Source of the DNA: Hortaea werneckii
Lineage: Eukaryota; Ascomycota; Dothideomycetes; Mycosphaerellales; Teratosphaeriaceae
DNA: 64,000 bases
Direction of reading: 5' to 3'
Assembly: GCA_037044905.1 (NCBI GenBank)
Contig: JBAOKB010000013.1
Span: 1-64,000, forward strand
A program made the position numbers and the translations under genes. The notes under the pieces are model-generated. The model was given only the letters and a program-made list of their open reading frames with translations, was not told the origin of the DNA and searched no databases. Position 1 is the first letter of the stretch, and each line of letters begins with the position of its first letter. Of the stretch, positions 44,016-54,549 are shown piece by piece.

Positions 44016-45511
44016 TCAGATCCCCGCCGCATCGCACAGATTCAAGTACACTTCGCTCATGGTAGGAAAGCATGGAATCGCATGTGCCATCTGTCGCACA
44101 GTCATTCCTCCTACCACGGCCACGGTACTTGCATGTAACAGGTCCTCTGCTTCTGTACCCACAAAAGTGGCACCCAAAATTCGATCATCTTTGTCTAGAA
44201 TCCATTGAACCCATCCTGGTTCCTGACCATCTGCCCTTACCATGCCACCGAATGTCAGTGAAGGTGAGACGACCTCGCGGAATTGAATGCCCTTCTTTTC
44301 AGCCGCCTTGCGTGTCAAGCCAACCGAGCCGACAGAGTGATTCGTGAAAATCACTTGTGGGGTGGCAACAATGTCTGCCTGAGCCTTTCCCAGAGGCCAG
44401 GCGACGCCATGACCTTTCGCAATCTGCCCTTTTGCTTTTGCAATGATGGTGCTCGCCACAGCCCTTCCATGGTACTTACTGCTGTGAGAGAACAATGCAC
44501 GGCCGTTCACGTCGCCGACGGCATACAGCCAGTCGCCGTCCATGCCTTTCACCTTTAAAGTATCGTCGACCTCGATCCATTGACTCTTCAGCGCAAGACT
44601 GACGTTCTCTAGACCGAGATCTTTGTATCTTCCAGTGCGTCCAGCTGCAACAAGTAGCTCTGAGCCCGTGATAGTAGTGCCATCCGAAAGCGTCGCCTGG
44701 ACTTTCTGATTTGGTCCCCTATGGACTTCTTTATTCTTGTGCGGACCCGAACCACGGCCCCGCTCTTTTCCAACGCCTCGCGCACAAGCTTCCCAGCGGG
44801 AGCATCGATGGCCGGCAAGATTTCAGGACTGGAATGGACAAGAGTGATCTTTGCACCAAAAGAAAGGTAGGCGGTTGCCATCTCAGCACCAACAGCACCC
44901 CCTCCCATGACAATGAGGTGCTCTGGTACGAATTTTGAACTAGTCGCATCTCTGGGTGTCCATGGGTTAGCCTCCAGCAAGCCAGGTATATCCGGCATAA
45001 CAGCCTCACTACCAGTGGCGATGACAACCGCTAAATTTGCCTCAAGCTCGACTGGGTCACCCACGTGTGGCGTCACTTCCACCTTCTTCGGTGCTAGAAT
45101 CTTCGCGTGCCCTCGAGTTACGTGGCCCCCAGCACTCTCAATTGCAGGCACGAAGTGCCCCAGATCATCCCAAGCGCCGGTGAAGCCATCCCGACGTCTG
45201 AAAGTACTTGGGACCTCCACCCCGTGATCGAACTGCAAGCGCTCTCTGGCACCACCAACTGAAGCTGTGCTTGAAAGAGCTTCTTGCGGACGGAGGAGAG
45301 CTTTGCTGGGCGCACAAGCCCAAAAAGGACATTCGCCACCTACGAGCTCGCTTTCGATGATGAGGCATGAGATCCCTTCGCGGACGAGTCTCGGTGTGGC
45401 AATGCGAGGTGCCCAGCCTGAGCCGATGAAGATGACATCGAAGCTGCGGAAGGGGAGGGTAGAAGGGTGGTGTGTTGAAGGATGGAGGTTTACTGCCTCG
45501 GATGGCCGCAT
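44016..45511 (-). CDS. Pyridine nucleotide-disulfide oxidoreductase (class I, mercuric reductase-like), frameshifted
   Basis: The ATG is at 45511. N-terminal FAD motif 'VIFIGSGWAPRIATPRL', redox motif 'GGECPFWACAPSKALLRP' (Cys-x4-Cys), 'VVIATGSEAVMPDIPG' and NAD(P) motif 'VMGGGAVGAEMATAYLSFG' are in one frame down to about 44733. The protein then continues in another frame ('EVHRGPNQKVQATLSDG', 'LLVAAGRTGRYKDLG', 'LYAVGDVNG', then the dimerisation domain to 'NLCDAAGI'). The shift is at TTCTTT 44727-44732; one lost base (G on the coding strand) explains it and no intron fits. With one base added, the length is about 498 aa, full size. The family transfers electrons from NAD(P)H through FAD to a disulfide or metal substrate; the target is unknown. 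It is either a sequencing error or a recent pseudogene. Confidence 0.87.
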
Positions 45512-45994
45512 GTTTGGAAGTCTTTGTTGGGATGAACGGTTCTCTCGCTGCTAGAGGCCTTGAAAGTTCACATCGTCACGAGTAAAAGTGCTGGATAGGT
45601 CACTTTTGTAATTACCGCTCTAGATCCTGGCCCTGGCTGTTGACTGACTGATGCCACTGCTGACTGCTGACAAAAGCTGCCGCAAACCAATCAATGGAGT
45701 CCTTGGTGAAAAAAATCCAGTCAGCGTGCAGCTGGCAACGTCGAAAAAAGGGTTCGCCCAACTTGTGTAGTAATTGGGCTGCAGCTGCAGACATCAGTCA
45801 TCCAATAGGTTTTGGATAAGCCTCTGCTCTTTTTTGCCGTTGACTGGTACTGGATTCTGGGTGGTATTCAATTGGAGGGAGCAACAAATCACGCACGACT
45901 GGTAACATCCTTCTCCAGGACTGTAGAATGAAGCAGCTATTAATCGGTCGAAAACGTCTGCAAGAACTTCTCGTAAGCACGCTTATAATCTAAT
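45512..45994. other. Intergenic: FAD oxidoreductase promoter, b5-dehydrogenase 3' UTR
   Basis: These 483 bp lie between two minus-strand genes. No gene or repeat is visible. Confidence 0.45.
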
Positions 45995-47637
45995 CTACAA
46001 CATGGCCTTGGGAAAGTTTTTCATGGCTTGCCTTACACCAAGGTCGGCCAGAATCTCTTCAGTGCCACCAAGGATGGCATCAAACTTGTAAGTCCTGTGC
46101 CACATCTCTACTACCTTACCCATCCCTCCCTGTGTCAGACCCCTGCCGCCAAAGATGTTCGTCGCTTCATCAGCAATCTCATGCGCACATCTCGTCGAAA
46201 AGCTCTTCAGGAGGCCGATGGGCCCGCCAAGTTGCTTTGACTGTTCCTCGTATGACAGCTGGTTCATCTGATGGGTGATCTGTTCAAGCCAAGCTTGACA
46301 AGATTCGGTGAGCGAGATCATGCGGGCCAGCTTTTGACGTATGGCTGGTTGAGTGATGAGAGACTTGCCGAAGACAATACGTTGATTGCACCACTTCAAG
46401 CACTCCTCAAGAACGGTACGGTTCCATCGGGTGGTAGCGCATACCATCATCCAGCGTTCCTGCGAGGGTGTTAGCTCAAGAACGTGACGCAACAATGGAA
46501 AGGGAGGCATACGTGGTTGAAATTGCTCATGATGACGATGAAGCCCTTGTCCTCCTGGCCAAGCAACCAGTTCTTGGGCGCTTTGGCATTGTTGAACTCG
46601 ATGTAAGCAGTCGCTGCAGTGGTGGAGTACGAGGTCTTGATAGGCTTGACTTCAATCTCTTCCGACTTTGGCACAAGAATGACGGAGAATCCTTTCTTGG
46701 TCTTGCAACCGACAACGAAGTAGTCGGAGAACATGCCGTTCGTTATCCATTTCTTCGTTCCGTTGATGATCCAGTGCTCTCCATCGTCACTTAGCTCGGC
46801 AGTCGTCTTGAGACCGGCGACGTCTGATCCAGCGAATGCTTCGGTGATAGCGAGACACATTTTCTTTTGTCCCGAGAGCACCTCTTGTGTCACGCGCTCT
46901 TTCAGCTCCTCATTGTTGCACCAATTTCGGACAGCCGTCAGGGAGATGGTCATGCCTGCCATGTTGCCGTCTTGGAAGCCTCTTGAATTGTGGCGCGACA
47001 GCTCTTGACCCATAACTAGATCGTGGAAATAATCGAAGTCTTTGCCATCCATCACATCGAGCAGCCTCTTGCCATGCAAATGCTTGCCAGGTCCTAATCT
47101 CATACCGAGCACGCCGTTGTTTGCCATCTTGTCGATCAGCTCTTGAGAGATGTACGTCCCATCTTTCTCTTTCTGCTGAGCCTCAGGGGTTACATGTTTC
47201 TCCACAAATACTCTCATGGCCTTCTGCAACCGTCTGTGACTGTCATTGTAATATGGACTCTTGTACTGCGGGCTTAGCCACAGCGGTTCCGCGTATGGGA
47301 CTTGACTGAGATCGCCAGGCTGAGGATCGATGACTTCGGGCTTCTCGCCTTCGACAGTACCGATGCAAAGGTCCGAGTATTGTTGCAATACTTCGTGGCG
47401 GTGAAGGTTGTAGAAAGCTTCAGTGGCGTCCTGACCAGCATACTGGAGAAGCACGACTAGGCCGCCTGGATGAGCAAGAGAGAATTCCGATAGGTCGTAG
47501 ATCTTGTGATCAACGATGACCCTACGTAAATCATGGTTAGAGTGTGCTCGTCTGCTGCCAATACCGTGGCGTCTTTACCATAAGTCCTCTTCAGTAGTAT
47601 GCTTTGCAACTTCTTGCCTGGTCAGAGGGGCCTTCAT
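45995..47637 (-). CDS. Cytochrome b5 domain-acyl-CoA dehydrogenase fusion
   Basis: Three exons: 47637-47579, 47521-46513 and 46459-45995, with introns of 57 and 53 bp (donors GTAAAG and GTATGC), all phase-consistent; 510 aa. The cytochrome b5 domain occupies about residues 1-85: 'TTEEDLWVIVDHKIYDLSEF' and the heme-His motif 'HPGG'. The dehydrogenase follows: 'GPGKHLHGKRLLDV', 'CLAITEAFAGSDVAGL', 'WITNGMFSDYFVVG', 'FSVILVPKSEEI', 'RWNRTVLEECLKWCNQRIVFGK', and C-terminal 'FGGRGLTQGGMGKVVE' plus 'GGTEEILADLGVRQAM'. The Gly-G-T-E-E-I run supplies the usual catalytic Glu region. Such b5 fusions are known in fungi; electrons may pass through the b5 heme rather than ETF, but this is inference. Two CCGAGG boxes lie about 145-185 bp upstream. 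Confidence 0.9.
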
Positions 47638-50008
47638 GGTGGGTGATAGTAGTGCAGATCTGTAGCGTATAAAGCAAAGTGATGCTGCAAAGTGATAACT
47701 TGCAAGTATTGAATGGACTCCATCTCGAAGTGGTTGATGCAATCAAGGTATCCAAGACCGTAGCGCGAGGTCTCAGATGGACCGAGGCAATGTTTGGAAG
47801 CCGAGAAGCTGTCGATCACCGAGGCACTAGCCAACCGGGAGCTTTCGATTACTATTGAGGCTCGAGCCATGGAGGTAAGAAACACAACTTGATCAAATCG
47901 ACTATCATACCGGTTCTATACATTCAGTAAGTATTGAAGCTGATCACTCCGTGACGTATCACAAGATCCGGTCAAGGTATGCAAACTCAGTCACATGCTC
48001 CCCGTCGACGGATACTACATGGATAACCAGGCCGGCCACTACGGTAGGTCTTCTGTCGCTGCTCAGACTGTTGGAATATCTACCGCTCGCTGGCGTGTAA
48101 AGCGAGGTCAAGTGATTCACGGACGAAGGCGACCAGAATGTGGACATGAGATCAAGACGCGAGATCAAATTTCGCTTAAGCCTCAGCCACAGTATGTTTC
48201 GTGAATCCGGCTCGTTGCAGGCGCAGGCAAAACGGCGATAAATACTGTAGTCGAAGAAGTTCATAAATTGCAATTCGTGAGGTTTCTGTGAGACAACGAA
48301 CCACCTGCAGAGATCGAAACGATAACGTTTCTCCGCCTACTCAACCTTCACAAGAAGAGATGATGATCCCGTTTCGAGATGTGTGCTGGACAGATCCAGT
48401 GGTCTAGGTAGCTGCTGCAAATAGAGACGTCTTGAACTTCTTGCGGCTTTGCATTGGCGGGCGCCGTGATAATCATTCAAAATGAGTGCACTTTTTCTAT
48501 CCTCTACTAGCTACGTCAACCGTTATAAGCAGTCTCTATTTAGTTTACATCGTCGTCTGGGTCTTGTGTAGCATGCCACCTCCTAGAAGTCAGAGTCAGC
48601 TTGTGGTCATATCCCTCAATGCTCCGATCCACACAAACCTAGGTTATTGTAGAGACTAATAAACATTTTGGCCGGTCGATTCCCGCAGGCGTGGCACGGG
48701 AATCAAGTCAGGGCAAGCAGATATGCTTTCTGCCGCAGGACGAAAGTATCTTGCAAAGCTGGCAGAGAAAAGGGTTTAGCCTAAGTAGTTTGCACGCAAC
48801 TCATTCGAATTGCGGGACTCAATTGAAATTGCCGGAAGTAAGAGAGTAAAAAGCTCAGTCGTTAATGAGAAGCCGTCCCTGGTACACATGTACATGTGAA
48901 GCCGGAGGTAAGGTAGATTCGGGCATAGTCGCAACATCAATACTACTGTACTTCAACCCCAAAACTCTTGGAGTGACGTAGGAGGTAAGCGTGTGAACTA
49001 CGTGCTGATTTATCAACACCAAGGCACGAACATGCTTCGATTACATGCGTGAGAGCTCTTTATGCAGGACGGGTGTCTTGTCATTTATCAAATGCAAGTC
49101 GAGCATGTTCCGCTTGTACGAGAAAGCAGCGTACATGTACGAAGAAGCGACATTGCAGTCCTCCCGCGCCAATCTAGAAGTACATGAGGTTAATATGTAA
49201 CATAGCGCCATTCGGCGGCTGTACGTGCTCTGGTTGCCTTCCGATCTGGCTTCCCCGCCGGAGTCCTGCACTCGCACAAACCGATTCAGGCGTTAGACTT
49301 CTCGGGGAGAAACTCTGCAATCGCTCGCGCCGTGCTAGGCGTGCCTGTTGGCACAAAACACGAATGTCATTTGTGGAACTTACCGTCGCGGCACAGCATC
49401 GACCGCCACGTTGGGCTCCATCGTCTCGGCTCCGATTCCAACCACGTTTTGAAACAGTTCGGCAACCATTTAGCCTGTCTGTCCCAGAGGCCGAATCTAC
49501 CATCCGACCGTACCGCTACTGCAGGAAATCAACCAGATCAACCAGATTGCCTGTTTCAACCGCTTGGAGTCGTGCTTTGGCGTGGCTCAGACCCTCACAC
49601 TAGCACTTATTCAGCTCCTCCCGACCCTCCAAATCCGCATGCTCGGGATGCCATTGACTTCGCCACTAGGGGCGGATCCTGAAGTAGGAAAGTAGGGCTT
49701 TTTCGCCAGCTGCGGGAGGAGGTCACCTCACAGGTAATGAAAGTTCCGGTACCTCTTCCACGAAAGGGTAAGAAGCTTTTATGGTCGTCTGCACTTGCTA
49801 CTCTTACATATGACCATGCCGATCATTCATTATTGGAGCCTGACGCCAATACCTCACACCTTGCCGGGTCGTAATACTAAGCCTTGACCCCCCTACAGAT
49901 AGAAGCATCCTTTATGTGCGCTCACTGAACCAAGACTCGGATGTTGTATGGGATCCGTTCAACTCACTGATGCCATCCTAGACTCTTACCACACGGGGGT
50001 ATACTTTA
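47638..50008. other. Gene-poor region of 2.4 kb between divergent genes
   Basis: This region holds the promoter of the b5-dehydrogenase gene (left) and of the receptor gene (right). Apart from the two CCGAGG boxes and a 14-bp palindrome at 48885-48898, I see no gene. Open frames of up to 140 codons at 49174-49682 overlap on both strands and lack motifs. Confidence 0.5.
47782..47824. promoter_or_regulatory. Two CCGAGG boxes (FarA/FarB core) upstream of b5-dehydrogenase
   Basis: CCGAGG occurs at 47782-47787 and 47819-47824, which on the gene's strand reads CCTCGG twice, 145-187 bp before the ATG at 47637. FarA and FarB in Aspergillus bind CCTCGG to activate fatty-acid catabolic genes. Binding here is inferred. 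Confidence 0.55.
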
Positions 50009-51264
50009 ATGAGCATCATGGAAGTGTCTGGCTATGCATCGCCCGAGTCAGTCATCGGCGTCACGATTACTTTCCTAACTATTGCTGTAATCGCGGTCGC
50101 TTTACGACTATGGACGCGCTTCTTCATAGTACGACATCCTGGGTTGGATGACCTTGTAAGTGAAAAAGAAGGAACGCTGGCAGAGATAAGCTGCAATGGG
50201 TGCTGACGCTTTACTCCAGTTCATTTCGGGCGCCGTCCTCTGTACCATCGGGCTGGCAATCTGCACGTGTATTGAGGTTAAAATCTCCATTGGAAGGCAC
50301 ATCTGGACACTTTCGCGGCAGGAGGGCATCGCTGGCAACAAAGCGCTATATGCGTCTATCGCCATTTACAACATCGGGTTGCTATGCACCAAATGGTCCA
50401 TCCTCATTCAGTACCTACGGATCTTCCCTCAGAAAGCATTCCGGGTCGCTTGCTACGTAATGCTCGCTGTCTGTCTCATCTACGCCTCCTGGTGCTTTTG
50501 GAATGCGCTCTTCTTCTGCTCGCCGGTCAAGGCCTTTTGGGACCAGAGTATAGTCGCTGCAGGAAAAGGGACCTGCTTCGATCGGGAAGCCGTCTGGTTC
50601 GCAAACGCTGGCATCAACATTGTAACAGACTGCATTATCGCGGCGCTTCCTATCCCGATGTTGAACAAACTCAACATCTCGAAGCGGCAAAAGATTGCGC
50701 TTATGGCTGTCTTTGCCCTGGGTGGCTTGTAAGTCAACGATCCTGTATACGCCCTCTGGTCGCCTACTAACTCATAGCAGTACATGTATCATCTCGGTCT
50801 TACGTCTAGTCTCGGTGTATGCAGTCACCAATACCGACGACCCGACATATAACAATGGCCGAACTGCGCTCTGGAGCGCTCTCGAGATCAACATTGCCAT
50901 AATATGCTCCTGCATTCCAACACTCAAGTCTATTGCGACTCGATTCTTCCCGAGCATCTTCTCGACCCATGCGCAATCACAGGGCACACCACCGTATGGT
51001 CAGAGCTATGGGAGCGGTAGAGCTCAGTACAGCGATCCGGGCAAGCGGCTACAAGGCAACTTTAGTGCTTTCCAGCGGCCCATCATCGGCCGCGGCAGCA
51101 ACAACGCAGACATCCACCTCGATCAATTTGGTGAGGGTTCACGGCGCGACATCAAGGTCGTGACTGTATTGGATCAGGAGGTGGAGGAGCGCTCCGGTGA
51201 AAGCAGCAGCACGCGAAATCTTGTGGACACGGAAAGTTTGAGACGAACCAGTGAAGAGCGGTAA
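50009..51264 (+). CDS. Fungal rhodopsin-like (PTH11-related) seven-helix membrane protein
   Basis: Exons are 50009-50155, 50220-50728 and 50781-51264; introns of 64 and 52 bp (GTAAGT donors, CAG acceptors), phase-consistent; 379 aa. Seven hydrophobic segments run from 'VIGVTITFLTIAVIAVALRLWTRF' through 'IYNIGLLCTKWSILIQYLRIF', 'VACYVMLAVCLIYASWCFW', 'AGINIVTDCIIAALPIPML', 'IALMAVFALGGFTCIISVLRL' to 'ALWSALEINIAIICSCIPTLK'. The order and the motifs 'LDDL', 'D-x-x-I-A-A-L-P' and 'E-x-N-x-A-I-I-C-S' match the fungal rhodopsin-domain family that includes PTH11-like receptors lacking the CFEM domain. The C-terminal tail (about 80 residues) is Ser/Gly/Gln-rich and cytosolic. It may sense an external signal; the ligand is unknown. 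Confidence 0.85.
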
Positions 51265-52528
51265 TTGTGTATGATACCCCCCAGACGACCTATAATGACC
51301 TGTTACTTCGACGACCGATGTGAACTGAATGAACCTTGTTTCTTTTTTTCCCAATTCACAAGATTCGAGGATTTCGAAGATCGATTTATAGCTGCTTATA
51401 CAAGACCCCAAAGACCACGAGATGCCATAGATGGAATGTTTGCTGAAGCAGTAAACCTCTGCGAAGTTCAGCTGTACATCAATGAAAAGGCCATGCCGGG
51501 TAAAGGGAGACCAATGTACCTGTAGCAATGAGTGCAGAGTACGATCTAATGCCACTGCCATCTCTAGGCTTGCTTGATTTTTTAATTGTATTCTTCCAGC
51601 TTTCTCCGCTCACAATGCCGTTCAAACGTAATCTGCGCCCTCTGACCGTTCATTCATTCAGTCAGTCAGTCAGTCATTCATTCATTCATTCATTCATTCA
51701 TTCATTCATTCATTCATTGCATGCGCTCCCTTCATTCTAACCTCAACATGTGACTACAGAGGATCGGGGAGGTTGGTAGGTATTCACTTCGTGTCTGAGG
51801 CACACCTGCTTATCTAAGCGTGGTCCGTGATGGCGCCGTTCGAGTATCATAAAATTATCCTTCCTCGCCAGATCCAACATTCTTCTCTTCTTCATACTTA
51901 CCTTGTTGCGCTGTGGCAGCTCACGAATTGTCTACAGCTAGCAGAACCTCCTGCATTGCACAGCGCGGAGAGGAGCTGCTACGAGTCTCCTTCGGGGGCC
52001 TCGGCGGCGTAATTTTTGGTGGTCTTCTGTCGTCGCAATGGCGACTCACTTCTTTCATCAGTCTTTCTCATGCCGTCAATGGCTGGGAGCTGGAGAAGGA
52101 TGTAGCCTACGCTGTCTTGGTGTCTTGACCCTGCGCCTGTGATAGGGGGGCGCTTGCCACCGGACTTTCAGCCATTGAACACGGCCACGTGAAGGTACGC
52201 GCTGCCCTTTGGGTTGCCATCCAACACCTTGGAAGGGTATCACGTAGCGTCCGAATGGCATGATACGACGTCGCGTATCACTGCAAACATTGACAGCGTT
52301 CCCATACGAGGAAGAACCTTACGCGTCTGGGTCACCCGATACAACCATTGAAAGCCGGATGATAGGCCGGGCAGCTACTCTAACTTTCGTCACTGCATGC
52401 CTTCCGCTGAAGTATGCCAGTCGGACACTCAACGCGTCAGCTGACACTAGAACATTCAGTACAGCTCACAGCAGTCACAGGCTAGATTCTGCGTTGCAAA
52501 CCAAATAAGCTTACCGTGCTCCGGCACC
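51265..52528. other. Intergenic with tetranucleotide microsatellite
   Basis: This 1264-bp gap holds the receptor gene 3' UTR, the CATT repeat listed next, and the promoter of the 124-aa gene. No further gene is supported. Confidence 0.45.
51650..51718. repeat. (CATT)n/(CAGT)n tetranucleotide microsatellite
   Basis: A run of CATT units is interrupted near 51660-51674 by four CAGT units, then continues as CATT to about 51718. The interrupted tract is consistent with local slippage plus a single T/G substitution copied by slippage. Confidence 0.93.
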
Positions 52529-52903
52529 ATGGACTCCCACAGACGCGACTCTAAGCAGACAGAAGCACTGGAAAGTGCAAACGAGAAACCCAAGCAAGCA
52601 CCACAGATCCCGACAGACACCGCAGCTGATGACCCGAGTTTCCAAGCTGCAGATGCTAGTGAACCCAGTAAACGCCGCTCTTCTGTGCTACAGCGGCTGA
52701 AGCATTCACTGCACAAGGAGAAGAAGGATGCGGGCGAAGAGAAGAAGGAATCGATATCGGCCTCCGGGCCCTACATCTTCGCGTTCGACCCAGATACGGG
52801 GACGAGAAGGTTGATGAAGAATCCGCATTGGCCTGAGGAGGACTCGTGGAAGCGGGAGAAGGACAAGCCTACAGTGCCTGGCGGTGCCGGATATGTGATA
52901 TGA
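52529..52903 (+). CDS. Small hypothetical protein, 124 aa
   Basis: A single exon with ATG in good context (CACCATGG). The protein is highly charged and Ser/Lys/Glu-rich ('EPSKRRSSVLQRLKHSLHKEKKD'), followed by a better-ordered tail: 'GPYIFAFDPDTGTRRLMKNPHWPEEDSWKRE' spans roughly residues 79-108. No signal, membrane segment or domain that I recognise. The basic 'RLKHSLHKEKK' and acidic 'EEKKESIS' stretches suggest a soluble, perhaps phosphorylated, protein. The codon use and the FDPDTG-type ending make it look real, but function is unknown. Confidence 0.6.
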   Translation: MDSHRRDSKQTEALESANEKPKQAPQIPTDTAADDPSFQAADASEPSKRRSSVLQRLKHSLHKEKKDAGEEKKESISASGPYIFAFDPDTGTRRLMKNPHWPEEDSWKREKDKPTVPGGAGYVI

Positions 52904-53361
52904 CAGACCGTAGTCTGATGCGACGTGACATGAGTTATGCACTGCGATAAGGAGGTTTGCAGAGGTGCCTATGGTGCTGTGCTCTGCTGCTACTGTGGGT
53001 TGTCAAGGAGAACCTCCCCAACTTGGCCAGAGAGGTCGGATGCAATTCGACTGGGTCACATTGACGGGCTCCGACATATTTCTTCGACATGTATTACTTT
53101 AAAACTATGCACTTCGTAACGTTGCGTCTGTTTCAAATGACACCAGAGTGAACATAGTACGAAATACGTGGTTTCTAGAGTGCTGTCGGTGCGGCGTTCT
53201 GTCGTTCCTGTAAACCGTACGTAACTAAGGTAGCTGAGGTACTCTGGCTCTTTCGAAACCTCGAGCCATTTGCTTTGACCCGATTTTCCCTATTTCAAGA
53301 TTTTTAATGTAGAGAGTCTTGGCCATTCATATTATACAAGCGCTCTATCCTAAACCCTCGC
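52904..53361. other. Convergent 3' intergenic region
   Basis: A 458-bp A/T-leaning stretch between the 124-aa gene and the convergent msrA gene. No gene is evident. Confidence 0.4.
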
Positions 53362-54033
53362 TTACTGCAGGTCCGGCAGCTTTCTAACGAAGTGGCTCGG
53401 GCACTCGTAGCCGCCTGGGTTGTTGTCCAAGTACAGCTGGTGATACTTTTCAGCATCCCACCACTTGCCCGCTGGGAGGATCTCCGTGACGATACCGCCC
53501 TTCCACCACTGCTCGTTGGCCTTCTTCGTTACCTCCTCTGCGATGCTCTTCTGCTCATCATTGTTGTAGAAGATCCCTGAGCGATACTGCGAGCCGACAT
53601 CCGGTCCTTGTCTGTTGGAGGTGGTCGGGTCGTGCATCTTGTAGAAGTACTCGAGGATCGTGCGGTAGGAGAGCTTCTGAGGGTCGTAGGAAAGCAGGCA
53701 CGCTTCGGCATCTGTGGATTTCAGTTAGCACAGAATTCGTCTCTGGTCCAAATCAAGGACAAAAGACTCACGGCCAGTTGAACCGCTGCACACTGCCCGG
53801 TATGAGGGCGACTCGGTGTTGCCGCCAATGTACCCGACTCTTGCGTCCAGCAGACCCTTGTTGCCGAAGTCTTTTCTGTACATGTGCTCGATGCCCCAGA
53901 AGCATCCGGCTGCGAGGATGGCCGTCTCGGCACCTTCAGGCACCTGCATCGTGGTCTGGGCGGCCTGGTCTGGCGCGAATCGCATAGAGGCCGAGCTGAA
54001 TGGCCTGGTGAGCTTTTGGAAGATGGAGTTCAT
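53362..54033 (-). CDS. msrA: Peptide methionine sulfoxide reductase A
   Basis: Exons are 54033-53772 and 53711-53362, joined across a 60-bp intron that splits a His codon to give 'TGHAEACLL'; 203 aa. The first in-frame ATG after the upstream GTG is 54033. The catalytic motif is 'GCFWG' (with the nucleophilic Cys), followed by 'VGYIGGNTESPSYRAVCSG', 'FYKMHDPTTSNRQGPDVGSQYRSGIFY' split over 26 residues, and C-terminal 'EKYHQLYLDNNPGGYECP'. The enzyme reduces free and protein-bound methionine-S-sulfoxide, using thioredoxin. The N-terminus 'MNSIFQKLTRPFSSASMRF' is basic and hydroxylated, so mitochondrial targeting is possible, with an alternative cytosolic start at the internal Met ('MRFAPDQ'). 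Confidence 0.94.
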
Positions 54034-54549
54034 GGCGAAGGCGCTGACGATGCCGACAATTAAGATTGATAGTTGTGTGAGAGGCTTCACTTTGGCGGTT
54101 GATGGTGTTTCAGTGAAGAATGGACTGAGAGTACAAGGCCGAGAGAGAGTTCCGAAGGAGAGAGAAACAATCTGATGTCATCACTTCGCTGTAGTCTCGC
54201 CACCTGCCCCTCCGCGATTCGTGCTTCAGATGGATGACACATGTATTATGTATTATCAGGACGCGACATGATATTTGGCAATCGACTGCTGAAGGAACGT
54301 CGTGATCGAGTTGTCACAATAGTGCTCAGATGTGTGTTGTAGCTGGGAGCAGAAAATTAACAACGCACTGTAGATGGGATTGAGAGCTCAAGGGATTCAG
54401 CTCAATCATAACACAACAATTTTCCTGTAACTATACTGATAGGGTATCTTAACAATATCAACAATTTCATGCGAGATCCAGCTCGATGGCTACGGTCCCC
54501 GTAAAGTCCAGCACACTGGTCTTGCTGTGCCGTTTGAAAATGCAATTCA
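54034..54549. other. Intergenic: msrA promoter and 3' UTR of CaaX-propeller gene
   Basis: These 516 bp lie between two minus-strand genes. No extra gene or repeat is supported. Confidence 0.4.

Noticed and set aside
48885..48898. Perfect 14-bp palindrome CACATGTACATGTG
   Set aside because: About four perfect 14-bp palindromes are expected by chance in 64 kb, and no second copy or paired gene context was seen.
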